Below are positions 10,419 to 21,728 of a stretch of DNA of 64,000 nucleotides, one piece after another. Both the position numbers and the translations under genes were made by a program. Source of the DNA: Pyropia yezoensis (taxonomy: Eukaryota > Rhodophyta > Bangiophyceae > Bangiales > Bangiaceae); the NCBI GenBank assembly GCA_009829735.1, contig CM020618.1:32278894-32342893 (forward strand), in the 5' to 3' direction. Under the pieces are notes generated by a model. It worked only from the letters and a program-made list of their open reading frames with translations. It was not told where the DNA came from and ran no database searches. How positions within the stretch are numbered: position 1 is the first letter of the stretch; every line of letters starts with the position of its first letter.

Positions 10419-11539
10419 ATGTCCTTCCTCCGCGACCTGCCCTCCTACTCGGCCGACGCGTTTTCCGAGGCCGCCCTCCCCGCCGACGCGCCGCCGGTGG
10501 TTCGCCAAGAGGTGCGTCAGTGGGTTGGGCAGTGGAGCACGTGCGGACGGAGGTGGGTGGGCTCGTGGTGTTGTGTGGTGTGGGTGGGTTGTGATGGGGT
10601 GTGCGTCGTGTGGGTCGTGTGGGGGGCGTAGGGGAGGCGCAGAGCGGGGAGAGACTACCGCGGCGTGGAGAAGTGCCTGCGCCCAGCACAACGCCTTGTG
10701 TAGGGGCTCGTGGCTGTGGGGGTTGGGAGGCGGCGGGGGGGGCGGGGGGGGCGGGGGGGGGGCGGAGCCCACCGAGGCCTGTGCAGAAGAGACTTGCGGT
10801 CGTAGGGAAGTGCGTCTGTTGGTGTGGTTGCTGCCACGGGGGGGCGGACGCTGACGCACGCGTGGGATTGTTCGGCTTGTTTGGCGGCGCGGTGAACCAA
10901 CAGACGCTCAAGGTGTACATCCCGTCGGCCGAGGCGGCGGCACCACGAAGAGGTATGGCCAGCAAGGGGTGGAGAGGTGGGGGGTACATGGGATAGCAGC
11001 CATCCTGCTGCCACGCTGACCTTGGGCGTCACAATGGTGGGGGGAGGCCGTGGGGGGGAAAGGAGGTACTGGCAGCGCCGCTCACACCCTGGTTCGTTCT
11101 TGACAAGCCCCCTCTTCTTTTCTCTTCACGGTCCCCAGTTATCCGCACCGAGGCGGTGAGTATGCTCATCCGCCAGTTTGTGGCACAGCTGTCGCCGGTA
11201 CGTTTTTTTTTTTAGTGATGGGCTGCCGCTGCTTCGGCCTTTGTGCCAGCTGTGCATATGTTTTTTCTTTGTGTTTCTTGGACCGTTACTGTGAGAGGGA
11301 TGGGCTGGGGGGCGGGGGGGGGGGGGTTGAACGAGACAGATAGATGCCCCCACGCGCGCACGGGTTTGACTGACTTTTTTGTTGTGGTGTGGGGCGGTCC
11401 TTGCCTTTGGGATGAACCGGCGTGCCACGGCCTTCTCCCCTGTCTGCTGAGCGGCCACCGACAGTCGGCGGACGCACCCTCCCGCAAGCGCCCGTCCAGT
11501 GGAGGTGGCGGCGGCAAGCGCCCCCGCCGGGACGGCTGA
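10419..11539 (+). CDS. Unidentified multi-exon gene with basic, nuclear-type C-terminus
   Basis: The ATG at 10419 sits in a strong context (GCCGCCATG) and opens MSFLRDLPSYSADAFSEAAL. Coding quality ends at about 10511 next to a GT donor. A good exon lies at about 10888-10951, reading AVNQQTLKVYIPSAEAAAP and ending before GTATGG. The next is 11141-11199, preceded by a pyrimidine-rich tract and CAG; it reads VIRTEAVSMLIRQFVAQLSP and ends at GTACG. The frame is preserved across that junction. A last exon ending at the TGA at 11537-11539 reads SADAPSRKRPSS, then Gly and KRPRRDG, resembling a nuclear localisation tail. An ATG at 10167 in the same frame would add 84 residues. The exon(s) between 10512 and 10888 were not resolved. 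I do not recognise the family; the helical block in the third exon could belong to a small histone-fold or kinetochore/replication factor, but this is a guess. Confidence 0.5.
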
Positions 11540-13791
11540 CGTGGCGACATCCCTGGGCCCCTTCCCCCCCGCGCTCGTGTGGCTGTTGGGGGGGGAGTGG
11601 GGGGAATAGCAATGAGCGGTGGGTGGCACGACCATCCAGGTTAGGGGGGGAGTAGAGGGACGTGGGGGAGGGACTTGGTGCGGACATGGGGGGCGCAAGG
11701 GGTGGGCGGGAGCGGCTGCGCGGCGTGACTGAGCATTGTACAGTGAGCGTGAACAGGCCGGCCCCCGACGGGCGGCAGTGGGCAGGGTGGGTGGGTCGTT
11801 GCTTGTATGTATGTTTTTTCCTTTTTTTCCTTTCCGCTTCTTTCTCCCGGGCGTCTTACGCTGCGCGAGGGGCGGCCCGCCACGAGGCTACAGTCTGTAT
11901 CCGGTTATATGCGCCCCAGTTATATGACAGGGGGTCATATAACTGGGAGATTTCCCTCGCACGAGGGAGCAGGACGCTCTCTGAGAGCCCGACTCGTTCC
12001 AAGAAGGCACCTCATTGGTGGAAGTGTTAAAAAGGGGTAAAAGTGGGGGTGGGCTACAATGTGCGCAAGGGGGTCATACTCTCCCGGGCGTCTTACGCGC
12101 TGCGCGAGGGGCGGCCCGCCACGAGGCTACATACACTCGCGCGGGAGGGCGGGGGGCACACGACGGTGGTGCTGCTGCGGGCGTTTTCGCAGGCCAACCC
12201 CAATCTGGGGCCCTTAGGATCAGTCAGATTGAGTGAGTCTGGTCAGCTGGGGACTGCCCTGGCAGGGCAAGAGAAAGGTAGCACCCCTTCTCCTTAGCTA
12301 CGGCGAGATGTGCGATGGTTTCAACCGAGCTCCACCAGTGCGCCTTTTTTTCACCGACTGGCTGGCATGGTCGCCGGGGAGGGGGGAGGACGAAGAGAAT
12401 GGCGAACAGCCACCCCTTGCCAGGGGGCGATAGGGGGCCGATGCACCGCTGCTGTGTTGAACCCGGCAGCGAAGGGCCACTTGCGCCAAAGCGATGTCTA
12501 GCCGGCGAAGCTGTCCTCGACAGGGTACATTCCGTACACGTGAGCTGCCCAAGAAGGGGGGAGGAGCAGTGGGAGTGGGGAAGGGTGTGGGTCAGGCAGC
12601 CTGTGCCGAATGCGGGGAGAAGGGGATCCTATGGCTGCTTGGGCGGTCGGTGTGGCGAGATACCACGCGGCCCGCCGGCGGCAGTCAACCTACGCGAAAA
12701 CGCCATCCGCAGAGCTGTAGCGGTGGGGGATGGACAAGTAGGCTACAGAGGAGGTATGGGGAAGGACATGCACGAAACAGGACATATTGGTGGTCGATTT
12801 TGGCGGTCGCGTGTGTTCTCAAAGGCCGCGACAGCCACTGCCGCTCGCCATCCACAGTCCCATCGTTGAACCACGGACGGCGCCCAATTACCATGAACTG
12901 TGCCCAAATGTACGTGGTTTCGTCTAGAATGCTGCGATTCTGCCCACTTCTGTTATATTGCTTGCAAATTGTGCGGACACGTTGCGGATTACGATGGGCT
13001 AAGCGATGGACTATGAATTTAGGGTGCCACGTGACAGAAACGTGGCATGCAATCACGGGCAGTACAGTCTGTACCGGTCAATAGAGAGTATCAGCAAGTC
13101 GAATGTGGGTGGGTCGGGATCACGTTTCGCCCGGATCACGCCCCCCGACCCACGATTGGCCTCTCATGAATGGCTATCTACCCCTGCATACCCACGTCAA
13201 AGACCGGTAGGGCCTCGCTGTCTGAGGCGCTCAAGTGCGCCACGTGACAGGCTGCAAAGCAGTTCGACTGCATTTAGGACCGTTCCTGTAACCGTCCAAC
13301 ACCGCTGGTCCCGCCCTGCGCGCCCGTCCAACCCCGCCTCACGGCGCCCGCCCTGTGCGCCCGGCCAGCACCGCCTCGCGGCGCCCGCCCTGCAGCTGTG
13401 CACCCATCCAGCCGCACCACACGGTGCACGCCCTGTGTGCCCGATCTGCTTCTGCATCACTGCCCCCGCGTGCAGAAGGGAGCCTGCGCGCCGCGCGCGT
13501 AATTTTTATGTCGAACCCGCCTCCCCCTCACGACCATCCGCCTCTTCCGCACCACACCCACCCACCTCTCGCGCCGTAAACCTCACACAGCGTGTGCTCT
13601 TTCGCGGGCGTGCTCCGCATTTTTTCTCTCGTCATGGCTCCCTCCGCGCCCCGAGGAGCCCCCTCCCCCTCTTTGCCTCCTTGTCTCCCTTCTGCCCCTC
13701 CTGCTCCTCCATCCCCCCTGCTCCTGGCTTTCCCGAGGCGGAGGTAGCGTCGGCCGCTCCCTCTTCTCCCGCCCCTTCTGCAACTCCGACC
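11540..13791. other. Gene-poor region with short dispersed repeats
   Basis: No ORF here has recognisable homology. Two copies of a roughly 50-bp unit (CCCGGGCGTCTTACG followed by GCGCGAGGGGCGGCCC) lie at about 11844-11892 and 12080-12130 in the same orientation. A perfect hairpin lies just after the first (separate entry). From 12900 to 13100 the DNA is less GC-rich than its surroundings. It reads like decayed transposon sequence. Confidence 0.5.
11915..11947. repeat. Perfect 14-bp inverted repeat (hairpin)
   Basis: Left arm CCCAGTTATATGAC (11915-11928) and right arm GTCATATAACTGGG (11934-11947) are exact complements around a 5-base loop. A partial relative of the right arm (GGGGGTCATA) recurs at about 12070 next to the second 50-bp repeat, so the hairpin is probably part of a repeated mobile unit. 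Confidence 0.85.
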
Positions 13792-14714
13792 ATGGCAGCG
13801 CCTGCCCGCTTGACTTCCCGTCGTGGTGCCGTGCCGTCGACGAACGCCGGCAGCTCAAGCCTGGCCGCACCCTCGAGTGTGGCGGATGGCAACGGTGCTC
13901 CTCTTACCGCCCTGCCGTCAACGCCGGCGTTCAAGCACCAGCCAAGCCCGCGCGGCGCCGGTAGACAAACGCGGCGGATGAGCTGCTTTTTACCGAGGTG
14001 GTGGGCGTGGGGGCGCACATCTCGCCGTGGGGCAAGATGACGGAGCGCTACCACACGGTCGCCACCAAATTCAACAAGCACCCCCGGGCTCCTTTTTCTA
14101 CTGACCACAAGCACGTAAAGGACCGCTTACAGCTGTTGGCCAAGAACTTTACGGCATTGGACAAGCGCCGGGCCAACCAGAAGGGCACAGAGGAGGACAT
14201 GACGAGCACGGAGCAGCTGCTGTTGGACACCGTGGAGGAGATGAACGGGCACAACGAGCGGACGGCGACGGAGCGTGCGGAGAGGACGGCGGCTGAGGGG
14301 GCGCTCGTCAAGAACGGGGAGGAGGTGCGTCGGCAAACCATGGAGCCGCGAGGTGCCCCGGCCGGTCCGTCCGCCGCGGTTGCCGGTGGCGGCCCTCGCG
14401 AGCCGGGGTCACCACCTCCCGCTCGCCGCCGCACGCGCCCTGACGATGATGATGACGCTGAGCTAGTGGCTACCTTGGAGCGGTCGGAGGCCCGCAAGCA
14501 GACGGCGGCCGATCGCGAGGCCACCTTGCAGGAGCGCCGCGTGGCGCACGACCAAGCTGCGCTCGATGTGGCGCATGAGAGGCGGACGGAGGACACGCGT
14601 GCCCGTCTGGCCCAAGAGGCCCGTGTGGCAGCGGACGCCTCTGCTGCTGGCCTTGAGCGATCATTTTTCATCAAGGCTATCCAGGATTTGGCCAAGCAGC
14701 GTGGGGGGCAGTGA
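13792..14714 (+). pseudogene. Myb/SANT-like transposon-associated protein, frame-broken
   Basis: An N-terminal Pro/Ser/Ala-rich part begins at an ATG at 13792 (MAAPARLTSRRGAV). At about 13962 the meaningful reading moves to the next frame: DELLFTEVVGVGAHISPWGK, then MTERYHTVATKFNKH and VKDRLQLLAKNFTALDKR. This pattern (a Trp-Gly-Lys block, a helix, then a K/R-rich coiled region) is typical of Myb/SANT-like proteins encoded beside transposases in many eukaryotic DNA transposons. The C-terminal half is a charged coiled coil with an acidic DDDDDAE patch, ending at a TGA at 14714. An in-frame TAG at 13962 sits immediately before the conserved block, so either a frameshift or an unseen intron is needed. 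No transposase is adjacent. Confidence 0.5.
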
Positions 14715-14941
14715 CACGGTCGGGCTCCAGTGCGGCAGCGGGTGTGGTGCGGTGACGGACCACTGTGATTGAGGGAGTGTGCTCTGTTTCTTGTGTGTGT
14801 CTGTTCGGTTCTTATCCCCTTTTCTAATCGCCCCCCCCCCCCCCGGTATCGCCTAACCCCATAGAGCCCGGCCGCGGCGCGAAGAGCGCGTCAGCTGGCG
14901 AGAGCTCGGCGGTTCCTGCCGGTCCCAACGTGCCGGTGGTC

Positions 14942-16021
14942 ATGGCGGTACATGAGGCCCAAGGCGGTCCCGTCGGTCAAGGTGCAGCAAGTCAAGGGGC
15001 TCCCGGCGGTCAAGGTGTACCGGTTGCGGGGCCAGGCGGGGACAACATGGACCAAGAGGAACGTGGTGCGGGTCAAGCGTACGTGGCGGTCCATGGCACG
15101 GTACCCGAAGAATTTGATCCCGAGACGGTCAACGCATGGCGCCGAGAACAGGCCCGCGGTTGGGTCATGTTTACCATAGTTCACAAGGTCCTTCGGGTCG
15201 TGGACGGGTCCTGTTTCGGGAACGCGTTCCGGAAACAGATGGCCGCCATGCCCCAAGCTCGGATTCCTGTCAAGGCCAATCGATCCCAGTCGGTAACAGT
15301 GGTACGGCACGCGGGAGAGGTCGAGTACGTGGAGCGGTTCAAGGGCATCCGTGACGAGGTCAACAGGGGGACCCTACCTGCGGCCCCGGGTCCCGACTAT
15401 ATCGTGCTTCCCTCGTCCTACTTGGACCCCACTTCCTTCAAGCCGTCCCATGGGGACCTGGTGATCAGTCGGCTCCATCGGGACAAGAACGGGATCCTCG
15501 TCAGATGACACCAACAAGAATTCCCAAGTTGCCCGGCTAACCTACGTAGGCTCCACTACCTCCGGGTACCCCACTGGTTCGGTCATGTCGAGGTTCCCTT
15601 TGGGGCCCTGGTGGAACCGCCGCTGGTCCAGTGTTTCTTCGGGGACCTCCTTCGTAGCTCGGATCCCCTTCCCTGGTTCGTGTTCCGGACCGAGTGGGCC
15701 ATGAACTGTGCCCTTTACACCCTGGAGCGGGCCCGTGGTTCGGGTGAGATGTGCCTTCTTCCTCGTCTCCTTCGTACCTGGGTAGACCGTGTCGGGGCTC
15801 CGAATATCTGCAAGGGTCCCAGTGGCGTGGACGAGGGAGCGACACGGGACCTCAAGGCACTCATGGCTCTTAGTGACCGGGTGGTCGGGGCCCCGGGGCT
15901 CCGTACGCATTTGGATCAGGCGGCTTCCAACCGCAAGGACCGTACTTGTAGCGTTATGGCCCCCCCCCGCTACTCCTACCACACCAAAAGAGCCGGCGCG
16001 TCCCCCAGAAGGAACAGGTAA
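14942..16021 (+). pseudogene. LTR family X, gag-like ORF, left copy (broken by one TGA)
   Basis: From the ATG at 14942 a frame runs to a TAA at about 16021, interrupted once by a TGA at 15506-15508. The part before the stop is clearly homologous to the minus-strand ORF at 32306-33625, sharing ARGWV, then FRKQM/FCRQM, MPQAR/MPEAR and S-TVVRH, and a later PS-DLV/PDRQYLV motif. The part after the stop is a different globular-looking domain (GHVEVPFGALVEPPLVQCFF). Its final 75 bases overlap the start of the X long terminal repeat. Position inside an LTR pair suggests a gag-like structural protein, but I recognise no capsid, zinc knuckle or enzyme in it. Function is therefore inferred from context only. 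Confidence 0.5.
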
Positions 16022-16460
16022 TGATATGCGCTGTTGCGCTCGCCCACCCAGACTAGAGGTTAACGTAACGGGACAAAAGCACGAGGGAGCGAGAACCCAA
16101 AGCACTGTTGATTTTACAAGTCGGCCTCGGGGAGACCCCGGGGCTTCCCTTGAAGACCCTCTCGATGGCCCCTCAGTGGGCCCTCCCAGAGGCCCTCAGG
16201 GACCGCCCCAGCGGGCCAAGTGCCAGCAAGGCATCTGCCTAACACCGGGCAAAACGCCAGCGCACCTCCGCAAACCTCCACGGAAATGCGCTGGTGCGCC
16301 CGGGCTCACCAGTCGAGCCCGAGTCGCCAAGCAGAACAATATCCACCCACACACAAATATCAGTCACCGAAAAACCCAGTGGGAAAAACGAGTGAAAGAT
16401 ACGAAAGAACGCAATAAAACAACAAAAAGAACCAAGTACAAAACAAGAACAACTGGCGTC
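15947..16460 (+). repeat. Family X long terminal repeat (3' LTR of left copy, cut by the Ty3 LTR)
   Basis: The segment starts TGTAGCGTTATGGCC. Its reverse complement matches 34155 down to about 33650 in order: ACAAAAGC-CGAGGGAGC, GTTGATTTTACAAGT, CGAAAAA-ACCCAGT and TACAAAACAA. On the left it follows the gag-like ORF; on the right it precedes the homologous ORF, as expected for 3' and 5' LTRs of one family. Its right end is truncated where the Ty3 LTR begins at 16461. Confidence 0.6.
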
Positions 16461-16929
16461 TGTGGCAAAAAACACTCGCACACGCGACACCCAAGTTGGG
16501 GCGGTGTACAAGGGCTGCGTCCCGTGTCGGGGGAACCGGAAGAAGTGCAAGTCGCACACACTCTGTCCCTGTTGTGGGGCAAACCCCCCACTGACAAACA
16601 TGAAGATGGTGTGTGGTCCAACAGTTTCTTGGTCGGGACGGGGACGCAGGGCCAAGCCCCGCTGTCCCTCCCCTTATCCCCCCAGGGTCCCCTCAGAATC
16701 TCGCCACCCAGAATCTCCCACCCCAGCACCTGCCCACCGGGCCACACGAAAATTCAAGACGATAAATGCAGAAAACCCTCAAATCCAAGTTGGATTTACT
16801 ACCAAGCTAACTATCCCAAACTTCGGGAATATGGACCCAAATGCAGGGGGAGGAACGGGTCAGGCTAGTGGCCTGCCGCCCCTTGCATGGCACGTGTTGC
16901 CCCCTTACCTGGGGGCCAATGCTGCCACA
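16461..16929 (+). repeat. Ty3 LTR 1 (469 bp)
   Basis: Bounded by TGTGGCA and TGCCACA, the 7-bp inverted ends shared by all four copies. Identical or nearly identical to LTR 3 (30968-31436). It contains an ORF open across its whole length on the plus strand here, with a Cys-rich block (GCVPCRGNRKKCKSHTLCPCC). Confidence 0.9.
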
Positions 16930-17267
16930 CTCCCCTCTCCTCAGTTCCGACCGACCCGGTCGGCCCTGTGAGGGGGTGCGCAAACGCACGTCTCGGCGTT
17001 TGGGGCGCGTCTTGCTGTCCCCCCTCGAGTACGTAACGCGGATGTGGAGGCGGTCACGTTGACCGCCCCTCTCCTCAAGCTTGCCCACTTGGCAGCTTGC
17101 TCTCCCCGGTTCTCACTTCACCACCACCACCACATCCCCTTCACCTTCCCCTGGGCCGCCCCACGCTGGGGAGGCCACCCGTCTACCCACGATCCGAGTC
17201 CCCCTCAACTCGAGGAGGGTCTCGTGCCGCTGTAGCCAGGGCGTCTCTCCCCAACTTGGGGAGAGCC

Positions 17268-19193
17268 ATGGCGACCCCGGGAGTGGAGACGGACTCTCAC
17301 GACGAGCGTATGGACGACACCTCCTACGGTGCAGCGCCCGCCGGGACTTCCGGCGGGGGCTCCGCGGTTAGTCCGGGGGATGGGACTCCCGCGTCACCAG
17401 GCTTTGGGTTGACGGCGGGATCTCCCCCGGAGGCGGGCCGCGTCATCCCACGGGAGGCCTTGGGGCGGTGGTTTTACCCCGCTTGGCCTCTCTATGAGGA
17501 GGGGTTGACTGTTCTTCGCTGTGGCCGACTTGGCCCAGCCATGGGTCGGGTATGGGACCGCCTACGGGAGAAGTATCCCCGTAGGGTCGGGTTCCCTGCC
17601 GGCTTCAGGACGGACCAGTTTGCCTTCCTGGACGATGAGGAGGTCGAGGACGTTCAGCGGGCCAAGGCCATGGTGGACCGCGGGGGAACTATCCCGGGTC
17701 CCGGCGACTTGCCGACCTTTACTTGGGACGCGGTGGCAACTCGCCCCCCGTACCTTCACGAGGCCGATCCGCACACTCATCACTTTGATGTGCGGATGGA
17801 GAAGGACTTCCGGCGAGGCCCCTACTTGGTGACCTCGGCTCAACTTGAGTTTCCGCAGCAGTCCGCTGCCAGTAAGGAGCAGTCCTACCCGAAGAAACCC
17901 GAGTGGTGGCCTCAAGTTGAGGTCCCCTACGGGTTCCCGGCGTTGCTGCCACGGTTGCTCGACCACTTCGGCTCCGTCATGTTGACGGCTAGCCCAGATC
18001 ACCTGGTGTGGGCCATGTTGGCCACCCAGTGGCTCCTCGAGGTCATGTCGACCTGGGTGTCCTGTGTCCAGCGGCGGGGGATGCTTTGGCATCTCCCCCT
18101 CCGGCTTATCCAAGGTTTGGAACAGCTCACCCCTCAGATAGTTGCTGAGGGGTGCTCATCAGGACAACTCACTCTACTTGAGGAGATGCTCCGCCTCCAC
18201 AAGTTTATCGAGTGGGAGAGCATTGAGCACAAGTTGCGCCGCCCCACTCGTGGGCCCAAGGACGATGGCGCAAATCGCCAGTTCGTATGGGTCGGTCGTG
18301 AACTTCACGACGGCCGTGTGGTACTACGAGAGGGGTTGGGCATCGGGGACTACCCGTATGCCCCGGGGGTGGATCGCCGCAATGCGCCACCCCCGGACAA
18401 GCCCATAGTTATGGCCGTGCCCTCATATGATGACCACATGACTCAACCCACTGCGGGGGCCCCAAGTCGGGGTCGCAGTTACACCCGGGCTCCGCCACCT
18501 CGGCGTGCCCCTCCGCTTCCTCCTGTCCCCTACCAGCCGCACGGGGACATCCCGATTAGCGTGGCCATTGAGTCGTCCACCCCGGTGTCCCCCAACTTGG
18601 GGGCCACTCTCCTGACGGTTTATCCCAAGTTGGTGTTACCGGCCACGCCTCTGACCTCAGAGATGATGATCACCACGTTGGTGCGCACCATATCCTGGTT
18701 GGCCGCGTCGACCGCAACCCTTCAAACTTCCGAGACTCCTCAACTTGAGGAGCGCGTTCGTACTGCAGTGGCGACCGCGAGTTGCGAGTCGGTGGCGGAG
18801 TTTATGACGGCCGAGTTGGCTCGCATAGGGGCTACTATGCCCCAGCCAGCCCCACTTGGGCGTGGCAAACGTCGGGCAAGCTGGGCATACTCGCCTCCTC
18901 GCCGTCGCCGCCGTCACTCGCGGCGCTCTCCCTCCGTGTCGGAAGACGAGTTGTCTTACTCCGTCTCGGAGTCCTCGACTCCGTCAGAGTCGGAGTCGGT
19001 CCGGCGTCTGCGTCGCCAACTTGCGCGCAAGACCAAGCAGAAGGGTAGCCGCGGTCGTCGCCACTTGCGCGACCGTGAGGGGCGCGACGGTTCCGACTTG
19101 GAGCCGCCGGCCCCGCCGACTGGTGGGGAGCGTTATCGCCGTGGGTCTCGCCGCTCGCCTCCACGTGAGGGCGAGGGCCGTGGGGTTGGATAG
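17268..19193 (+). CDS. Antisense ORF of the Ty3 element (RS-rich protein), copy A
   Basis: This is the inverted duplicate of the ORF at 28704-30629 with the same predicted 641-residue protein. The first ATG is at 17268; the open frame extends upstream without an ATG. Residues 90-390 look globular, with Trp/Pro/Leu-rich blocks such as WPQVEVPYGFPALLPRLLDH. The last 100 residues are Arg/Ser-rich (RRRRRHSRRSPSVSE), resembling an RS domain. It is oriented against gag-pol. I recognise no known family. Confidence 0.65.
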   Translation: MATPGVETDSHDERMDDTSYGAAPAGTSGGGSAVSPGDGTPASPGFGLTAGSPPEAGRVIPREALGRWFYPAWPLYEEGLTVLRCGRLGPAMGRVWDRLREKYPRRVGFPAGFRTDQFAFLDDEEVEDVQRAKAMVDRGGTIPGPGDLPTFTWDAVATRPPYLHEADPHTHHFDVRMEKDFRRGPYLVTSAQLEFPQQSAASKEQSYPKKPEWWPQVEVPYGFPALLPRLLDHFGSVMLTASPDHLVWAMLATQWLLEVMSTWVSCVQRRGMLWHLPLRLIQGLEQLTPQIVAEGCSSGQLTLLEEMLRLHKFIEWESIEHKLRRPTRGPKDDGANRQFVWVGRELHDGRVVLREGLGIGDYPYAPGVDRRNAPPPDKPIVMAVPSYDDHMTQPTAGAPSRGRSYTRAPPPRRAPPLPPVPYQPHGDIPISVAIESSTPVSPNLGATLLTVYPKLVLPATPLTSEMMITTLVRTISWLAASTATLQTSETPQLEERVRTAVATASCESVAEFMTAELARIGATMPQPAPLGRGKRRASWAYSPPRRRRRHSRRSPSVSEDELSYSVSESSTPSESESVRRLRRQLARKTKQKGSRGRRHLRDREGRDGSDLEPPAPPTGGERYRRGSRRSPPREGEGRGVG

Positions 19194-19322
19194 TCTAGCA
19201 TGCGTGCCTAGCTGGCAGCTGCCTTTGTTGTGAGAGTGTGAGGGTTTGGGCTGTAGTTAAAAGCCACTCTGCGTACCACTTCGACCTGAAGCACTCTCTT
19301 GGCACTGTTACTCGGCCTTCCC

Positions 19323-21727
19323 TCACGTTGAGGGGGGGCTGTTAGGGTCAATCTCATTCCGGGCACAATATGCCCGGACCTTCTCAGCGGGATGGTCCTC
19401 CACATACTCCCACGTATCATCCTTGGCTTTGTAGCCGAACCAACGCACCCTCAACATGAGGCGGTCAGTGTCCTCATCCCAGCCGTGGTCGATGAACTTA
19501 TCGAACACGTACTCCTGCGGGCCCTGTTTGGCCGCAGGCAGCGAGGGCAGGCGCCACGCTTCCAACGCACGCGCCCAAGCTGGGTCGCCTGCAGGCGGTG
19601 GTGAAACTTTGACCACGTCCTGTCCGTTCACTGTGCGGACCCCATCGTCACTTTCGATGGTGAAGCGCCGCCCATCAGTACGAAGGACCTGGTACGGCCC
19701 CTTCGTCTGGAATACCAACTTACCCCCAGTTGGGGTGTGTGAGTGTACCAGCACCCAGTCACCCTGCTCGGGGACATGCTGAGCATTGCGCACCTTTTTG
19801 TCAAAGGTACGCTTGTAGCGCTTTTGTGCTTTGTCCATCTCAGCCCTGACTTTAGGGATGAGTTTTTCAAGCCTAGCAGCGAACTCCGCCTTACTCTCAG
19901 TAGGAGTAGGCGTACTGCCACCATCCTCCCTAGTTGGGAGCGCCCGCCGCACGGCAATAGACCGCACGCGACGGGGGGTCACAAAAGCGAGGGGTACTTC
20001 CCCGGTAGATGAGTGAACCTGCGAATTGTAGGCATTGGTAAGAATAGAAATGTACTGGTCCCACGATTTCACATGCTCACTCACATAGTGGCGCAGCTGC
20101 CGAACAATAGTTTTGTTGAAGCGCTCCACCTGCCCATTAGTTTGTGGGTGGTAGGGGGTAGCATAGTTTTCCTGAACCCCGAACATATCCAGCACTCCCT
20201 GAAACAGTACAGACGCAAATTGCGGTCCATTGTCCGATAGTGTACTATCCGGAATGCCATGCGCGGCAACCCAGTAATCTAGGAAGGCTGACACGACCGA
20301 CATGGCCGTGATCTCTGCCAGAGGGATCGCTCGCGTAAGTTTCGTGAAGCGATCACAGATGACCAGGAGGTACTGGTTGCCCTCCTCGGTCACTTGCAGT
20401 GGCCCAAGGATGTCCATTGCCAACGCGGCAAAGGGCTCCTTGGCCGGAAACAGTAACATAGCCGTAGTAGGCCGCCGTTCCATCAGACGGTTCTGCGCAC
20501 AACTTGTGCAGGCAGCCACCCAACTGTAGATGTCCACCACCATGGACGGCCAGTAGTACCTGGTCCTCAGGGTCTGGTACAGTTTACTAGACCCCAGGTG
20601 TCCACCGGTGGGAGCGTTATGCTCCCTCTCGAGGATACTGTCCTTGAGGGATGCGGGGACGACAAGTTGTTCGGTCCCCTGGAATACCCCCCTCCTCATG
20701 AGGAGGCCATCGTCTCCCAGGAAGAACCGCGTCTCCGCCACTGTATCCAGTGTATCCCTCTGCGACTTGCAGAAGGGATCCTCGGCCTGAGCCTTCACCA
20801 CCTCGTTCAGGGACTGGGGCAAGTACTTCTTGTTCCCTGGCGCCTCGGGGTTCAACGCCTGACCCGAGCGCGTGACTACCCCCACGATGGGGATGTCCTC
20901 ATCGATTGAGTTAGTGTCCAGCCCCTCGGTAGGTACCCGAGAAAGGCCGTCGGCAAGGGCATGTTGCCTGCCAGGTCGGTACTCAATATCAAAGTTGAAG
21001 GGTGCCAGTCGCACCCTCCACCGGTTGAGACGAGTGTTCGTACAATCCGTCTTAAAGATGAACTGCAACGCGCGGTGGTCACAGCGGATGAGGAGCTTCT
21101 CACCCTCTAGGTAGTGACGAAGTGACGTCACCGCCCACACCACTGCGAGTCCTTCCAACTCGGTGACTCCATAGTTCTTCTCGGCCGAGTTCAGCCCCTT
21201 GCTGAAGTATCCCACCGGCAAGTACTCCTTGTCCGGCTGCTGCTGAAGCAACACACAACCAAGTTGGTCGTAGCTAGCGTCCACATACAGGATGTAGTGG
21301 CCTCCCAACCTGGGAATAGCCAGGACAGGGGGCTTCAGCAGAAGGTCCCGAAGAGTCTCAAAGGACTCCTGTTCCACCCGACTTGGGGGAGGCAGGTTCT
21401 TCGGTAGCGTTGAGCTAACTAACTCATTCAACGGCTTCGCCACCTTGGCGAAGCCCTTGGTGAAACATCGGAACACGTTACACATCCCGAGGAAGCTCCT
21501 CATCTGAGTCTGGGTCCGGGGGTACTGAGCCTTACGGATGGCCCTCAAGTTCTTCTCGTTGACACTGAGACGCCCCGGACGGACAACATGTCCTAAGTAT
21601 TCCACCTCTTGAGTGAAGAGGTGGCACTTACTCGCCTTCAGTGACACACCGGCGTCAGCAAGTAGCTTGAACGCCTGGCCAAGATGGCCAATGCGTTCCT
21701 CCGGACTTCGGGAAAACACAATGATAT
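19323..21727 (-). pseudogene. Ty3 pol, C-terminal part only (copy A)
   Basis: Reading leftward from 21727 this encodes the end of the reverse transcriptase, then RNase H, integrase and chromodomain, stopping at a TGA at 19323. It lacks the first half of the reverse transcriptase and everything before it. Its frame happens to continue in-frame into the antisense ORF of LTR 2, giving an artificial 957-residue open frame (22196-19323). It duplicates the intact 3' pol on the right arm and is presumed inactive. Confidence 0.9.
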
Positions 21728-21728
21728 T

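Larger units (their letters stand above)
16461..21727 (-). mobile_element. Inverted 3' half of a Ty3/chromovirus element (copy A)
   Basis: This segment is the reverse complement of 26170-31436: each position x pairs with 47897-x. It holds an LTR (16461-16929), the antisense ORF (17268-19193) and the pol C-terminal part (19323-21727, minus). Translations differ from the other arm at only a few residues (for example RRPTT versus RQPTT, and HGIPD versus HGILD). It has no gag, protease or N-terminal reverse transcriptase. Its inner end breaks inside the reverse-transcriptase active-site motif and abuts the LTR of copy B with a single extra base. Confidence 0.9.

Noticed and set aside
17097-17267. 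Upstream start for the antisense ORF
   Set aside because: The frame begins with TTG, not ATG. The first ATG is at 17268 (30629 in the other arm).
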